Positions 62,030 to 64,000 of a stretch of DNA of 64,000 bases are shown in pieces. Source of the DNA: Sphingopyxis sp. YF1. Lineage in GTDB: Bacteria; Pseudomonadota; Alphaproteobacteria; Sphingomonadales; Sphingomonadaceae. A model generated the notes under the pieces. It was not told the DNA's origin. It did no database searches and was given only the letters and a program-made list of their open reading frames with translations. The DNA lies in assembly GCF_022701295.1 (NCBI RefSeq), contig NZ_CP033204.1, forward strand, positions 806,001-870,000. The letters are read 5' to 3'. Numbering within the stretch: the first letter of the stretch is position 1; each line of letters opens with the position of its first letter. A program made the position numbers and the translations under genes.

Positions 62030-62796
62030 CCGACACTTGGAGCGTTGCCGGACGGACCTTTTCGTCGCGGCTGATTGTCGGGACCGGCAAATACAAGGAT
62101 TTCGAGCAGAATGCGGCCGCGGTCGAAGCGTCGGGGGCCGAGATCGTCACCGTCGCGGTGCGGCGCGTCAATGTGTCGGACCCGACCGCACCGATGCTGA
62201 CCGACTTCATCGATCCCAAAAAGATCACCTACCTCCCCAACACCGCGGGCTGCTTCAACGCCGACGACGCGATCCGCACGCTGCGGCTCGCGCGCGAGGC
62301 CGGCGGCTGGGACCTTGTGAAGCTCGAGGTGCTCGGCGAGGCGAAGACGCTCTATCCCAACATGCGCGAGACGCTCGAGGCGACCGAGGTGCTCGCGAAA
62401 GAGGGCTTTCTGCCGATGGTCTATTGCGTCGACGATCCGATCGCCGCGAAGCAGCTCGAGGATGCGGGCGCGGTCGCGATCATGCCGCTCGGTGCGCCGA
62501 TCGGGTCGGGGCTTGGCATCCAGAACCGCGTGACGATCCGCCTGATTGTCGAGGGCGCGTCGGTGCCGGTGCTCGTCGATGCGGGCGTCGGGACCGCGAG
62601 CGATGCCGCGGTGGCGATGGAGCTCGGCTGCGACGGCGTGCTGATGAACACCGCGATCGCCGAAGCGAAGGATCCGATCCTGATGGCGCGCGCGATGAAG
62701 CATGCGGTCGAGGCGGGGCGCGACGCCTATCGCGCCGGACGCATGGGGCTGCGCAAATATGCCGATCCGTCGAGCCCGCTCGCCGGGCTGATCTGA
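62026..62796 (+). CDS. thiG: ThiG, thiazole synthase
   Basis: TIM-barrel enzyme that forms the thiazole phosphate of thiamine from DXP, a glycine-derived imine and ThiS thiocarboxylate. The 256 residues have [29 protein letters not shown], the Schiff-base Lys99 in [10 protein letters not shown], and [28 protein letters not shown] cut as conserved blocks near the end. The TTG start overlaps the thiS stop by 4 bases, ensuring coupling. No TPP riboswitch was seen in the 81-base upstream gap. Confidence 0.96.
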   Translation: MTDTWSVAGRTFSSRLIVGTGKYKDFEQNAAAVEASGAEIVTVAVRRVNVSDPTAPMLTDFIDPKKITYLPNTAGCFNADDAIRTLRLAREAGGWDLVKLEVLGEAKTLYPNMRETLEATEVLAKEGFLPMVYCVDDPIAAKQLEDAGAVAIMPLGAPIGSGLGIQNRVTIRLIVEGASVPVLVDAGVGTASDAAVAMELGCDGVLMNTAIAEAKDPILMARAMKHAVEAGRDAYRAGRMGLRKYADPSSPLAGLI

Positions 62797-62892
62797 CCCG
62801 CGATACCGGCTTCCGGTTGACGGCTACCGCAATTTGGCACGCGGGTAGCCGCACGGCTGCGACCGCGACCTTGCCCTTGTCGGCTTCGTTGC

Positions 62893-62916
62893 ATATGGTT
62901 CATATATGAATCATAT
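62893..62916. promoter_or_regulatory. 24-bp operator-like palindrome before the parD-like gene
   Basis: ATATGGTTCATATATGAATCATAT, here described as the perfect core TTCATATATGAA (62899-62910) extended on both sides by ATATG/CATAT with one mismatched pair, lies 15 bases before the start codon. It fits autoregulation by a ribbon-helix-helix protein. Confidence 0.75.
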
Positions 62917-62931
62917 ATTCGGAAGACTCGC

Positions 62932-63156
62932 ATGGGTATTGTGAACATCGACGAGGAACTGCACGATCAGCTGCGCCGGGCCAGCCGGGTCTCGTGCCGT
63001 TCGATCAATGCGCAGGCCGCCTACTGGATCCGGATCGGCCTGTTGTGCGAGACCAATCCGACGCTGAGCTTTGCCGAAATCGTCGCGCGCGAACTGCGCG
63101 AGGCAGGGGTTTCGGCGGCGTCGACGACGGGGGAGCCGCGTGACGAAGCGGCCTGA
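62932..63156 (+). CDS. ParD-like ribbon-helix-helix protein
   Basis: The 74-residue protein of the ParD-like antitoxin type (PF11903) has MGIVNIDEELHDQLRRASRVSCRS split as a short beta strand and helix, then INAQAAYWIRIGLLCETNP, a typical RHH DNA-binding core. The tail is disordered, as in antitoxins. No parE-like toxin follows; instead it overlaps a methionine aminopeptidase gene by 17 bases. GGAAG lies 6 bases before the ATG, and a large palindrome lies upstream. Confidence 0.85.
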   Translation: MGIVNIDEELHDQLRRASRVSCRSINAQAAYWIRIGLLCETNPTLSFAEIVARELREAGVSAASTTGEPRDEAA

Positions 63157-63928
63157 GGAGCTGGCGCTGCTGGCCGAATCGGGCCGGTTGCTGGCGTCGG
63201 TGTTCGAATGGCTCGACCGCATCCCGCTCGCCGGCCTCTCGACGCTGGCGATCGACACGATGGTCGAGCGCTTCATCGTCGACGAGCTTCGGGCACGCCC
63301 CGCGAGCAAGGGCCAATATGGCTATGGCTTCGTGCTCAACGCGTCGGTGAACCATGTCGTGTGCCACGGCGTGCCTTCGGCCGACGAGGTGCTGCGCGAC
63401 GGCGACATCGTCAACCTCGACATCACGCTGGAAAAGAACGGTTATATCGCCGATTCGAGCAAGACCTACCTGATCGGCACGGTGAACTCGGCCGCGCGGC
63501 GGCTGGTGCGGACCACCTATGAGGCGATGTGGATGGGCATTGCGGCGGTGCGTCCCGGCGCGCGCCTCGGCGACATCGGCTGGGCGATCGAGCGCCACGC
63601 GCGGCGGAACGGTTATTCGGTGGTGCGCGAATATTGCGGCCACGGCATCGGCCGCGAGATGCACGAGGATCCCCAGATCCTGCATTTCGGAAAACCCGGG
63701 ACGGGGCTCATGCTGCGCGAGGGCATGGTCTTCACGATCGAACCGATGCTCAACCGCGGGCGCCGGAGCGTGCGCACCGAACCCGACGGCTGGACCGTGG
63801 TGACCCGCGACGGATCGCTGTCGGCGCAATTCGAACATACCGTCGCGGTCACCGCCTCGGGCGTGTCGGTCCTGACCCTGCGCGCCGACGAGCAGGGCAT
63901 GCCGGGCGCGATGAAGCGGGCCGCTTGA
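63140..63928 (+). CDS. map: Type I methionine aminopeptidase
   Basis: Removes the initiator Met from nascent proteins. The 262 residues keep every catalytic residue: His76 (CHGVPS), Asp94 and Asp105 (NLDITL, ADSSKT), His168 (CGHGIGREMHEDPQILHFG), Glu201 (FTIEPM) and Glu232 (QFEHT). The GTG at 63140 is used because a GGGAG precedes it by 5 bases and homology begins there; it lies inside the parD-like gene. Whether it is the only map in the genome is unknown. Confidence 0.93.
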   Translation: MTKRPEELALLAESGRLLASVFEWLDRIPLAGLSTLAIDTMVERFIVDELRARPASKGQYGYGFVLNASVNHVVCHGVPSADEVLRDGDIVNLDITLEKNGYIADSSKTYLIGTVNSAARRLVRTTYEAMWMGIAAVRPGARLGDIGWAIERHARRNGYSVVREYCGHGIGREMHEDPQILHFGKPGTGLMLREGMVFTIEPMLNRGRRSVRTEPDGWTVVTRDGSLSAQFEHTVAVTASGVSVLTLRADEQGMPGAMKRAA

Positions 63929-63983
63929 GCGGGTGACGCCGGCTTCCGGCCCCCGTCCGCGATTTGACGATTTCGACCCTCCC

Positions 63984-64000
63984 TGTGGCTGCAGGCCTTG
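63984..64000. repeat. Start of a further CCTCCCTGTGGC repeat copy
   Basis: CCTCCCTGTGGCTGCAGGC at 63982-64000 matches the left end of the 26810 and 56253 elements and is cut by the window edge. Confidence 0.55.

Overview
The window is a GC-rich chromosomal segment from an alphaproteobacterium, most likely a sphingomonad close to Sphingopyxis. This is inferred from the gene content (division and cell-wall cluster, split gcvPA/gcvPB, carotenoid oxygenase, ParD-like/methionine aminopeptidase pair), from the protein sequences, and from several families of intergenic inverted repeats of the kind common in that family. No rRNA, tRNA, CRISPR array, integrase or transposase was seen.

Layout. 1-9.0 kb: the end of the dcw cluster, ftsW(partial)-murG-murC-murB-ddl-ftsQ-ftsA-ftsZ, co-directional and tightly packed except for two inverted-repeat insertions around murB. 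9.0-12.8 kb: a TPR/SPOR-domain secreted protein, a dGTP triphosphohydrolase-like gene and a small Rossmann protein. 12.9-17.8 kb: a tandem glycine riboswitch driving gcvT-gcvH-gcvPA-gcvPB. 17.8-22.4 kb: small membrane proteins, a DUF938 methyltransferase, an acyl-CoA ligase and an MFS transporter. 22.6-25.8 kb: secE-nusG, tesB and rplK-rplA with a strong terminator. 25.8-33.5 kb is accessory: an orphan SUKH-type gene in a repeat-rich low-GC patch, a metallopeptidase-ccmA-ccmB-glyoxalase operon, a pterin dehydratase, a frameshifted amino-acid permease, a PadR-DUF2218 module and a GNAT acetyltransferase. 33.6-34.9 kb: rplJ-rplL. 34.9-42.5 kb is accessory again: a secreted/membrane protein, carotenoid oxygenase with divergent TetR, a MASE1-PAS-GGDEF cyclase and a uracil-type permease. 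42.5-51.3 kb: rpoB-rpoC from a good housekeeping promoter. 51.4-56.8 kb: a LysE exporter, a PspC-like protein with a newly recognised 42-residue membrane protein behind a sigma-54-type promoter, recF, an Hsp70-like protein and arsC. 57-64 kb: two L,D-transpeptidases, accC-accB-aroQ, thiS-thiG and a ParD-like/map pair with a large operator palindrome.

How it fits together: the window holds cell-envelope synthesis and division, the glycine cleavage system under glycine control, and the transcription/translation core (SecE, NusG, L11, L1, L10, L7/L12, RNA polymerase beta and beta'). The usually contiguous secE-nusG-rplKAJL-rpoBC block is split here into separate transcription units by accessory genes. 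The most interesting loci are the accessory ones: the toxin-antitoxin-like ParD/methionine aminopeptidase pair, the sigma-54 psp-like operon, the repeat-flanked SUKH gene, the PadR-DUF2218 module, and a ThiS that ends in an extra cysteine.
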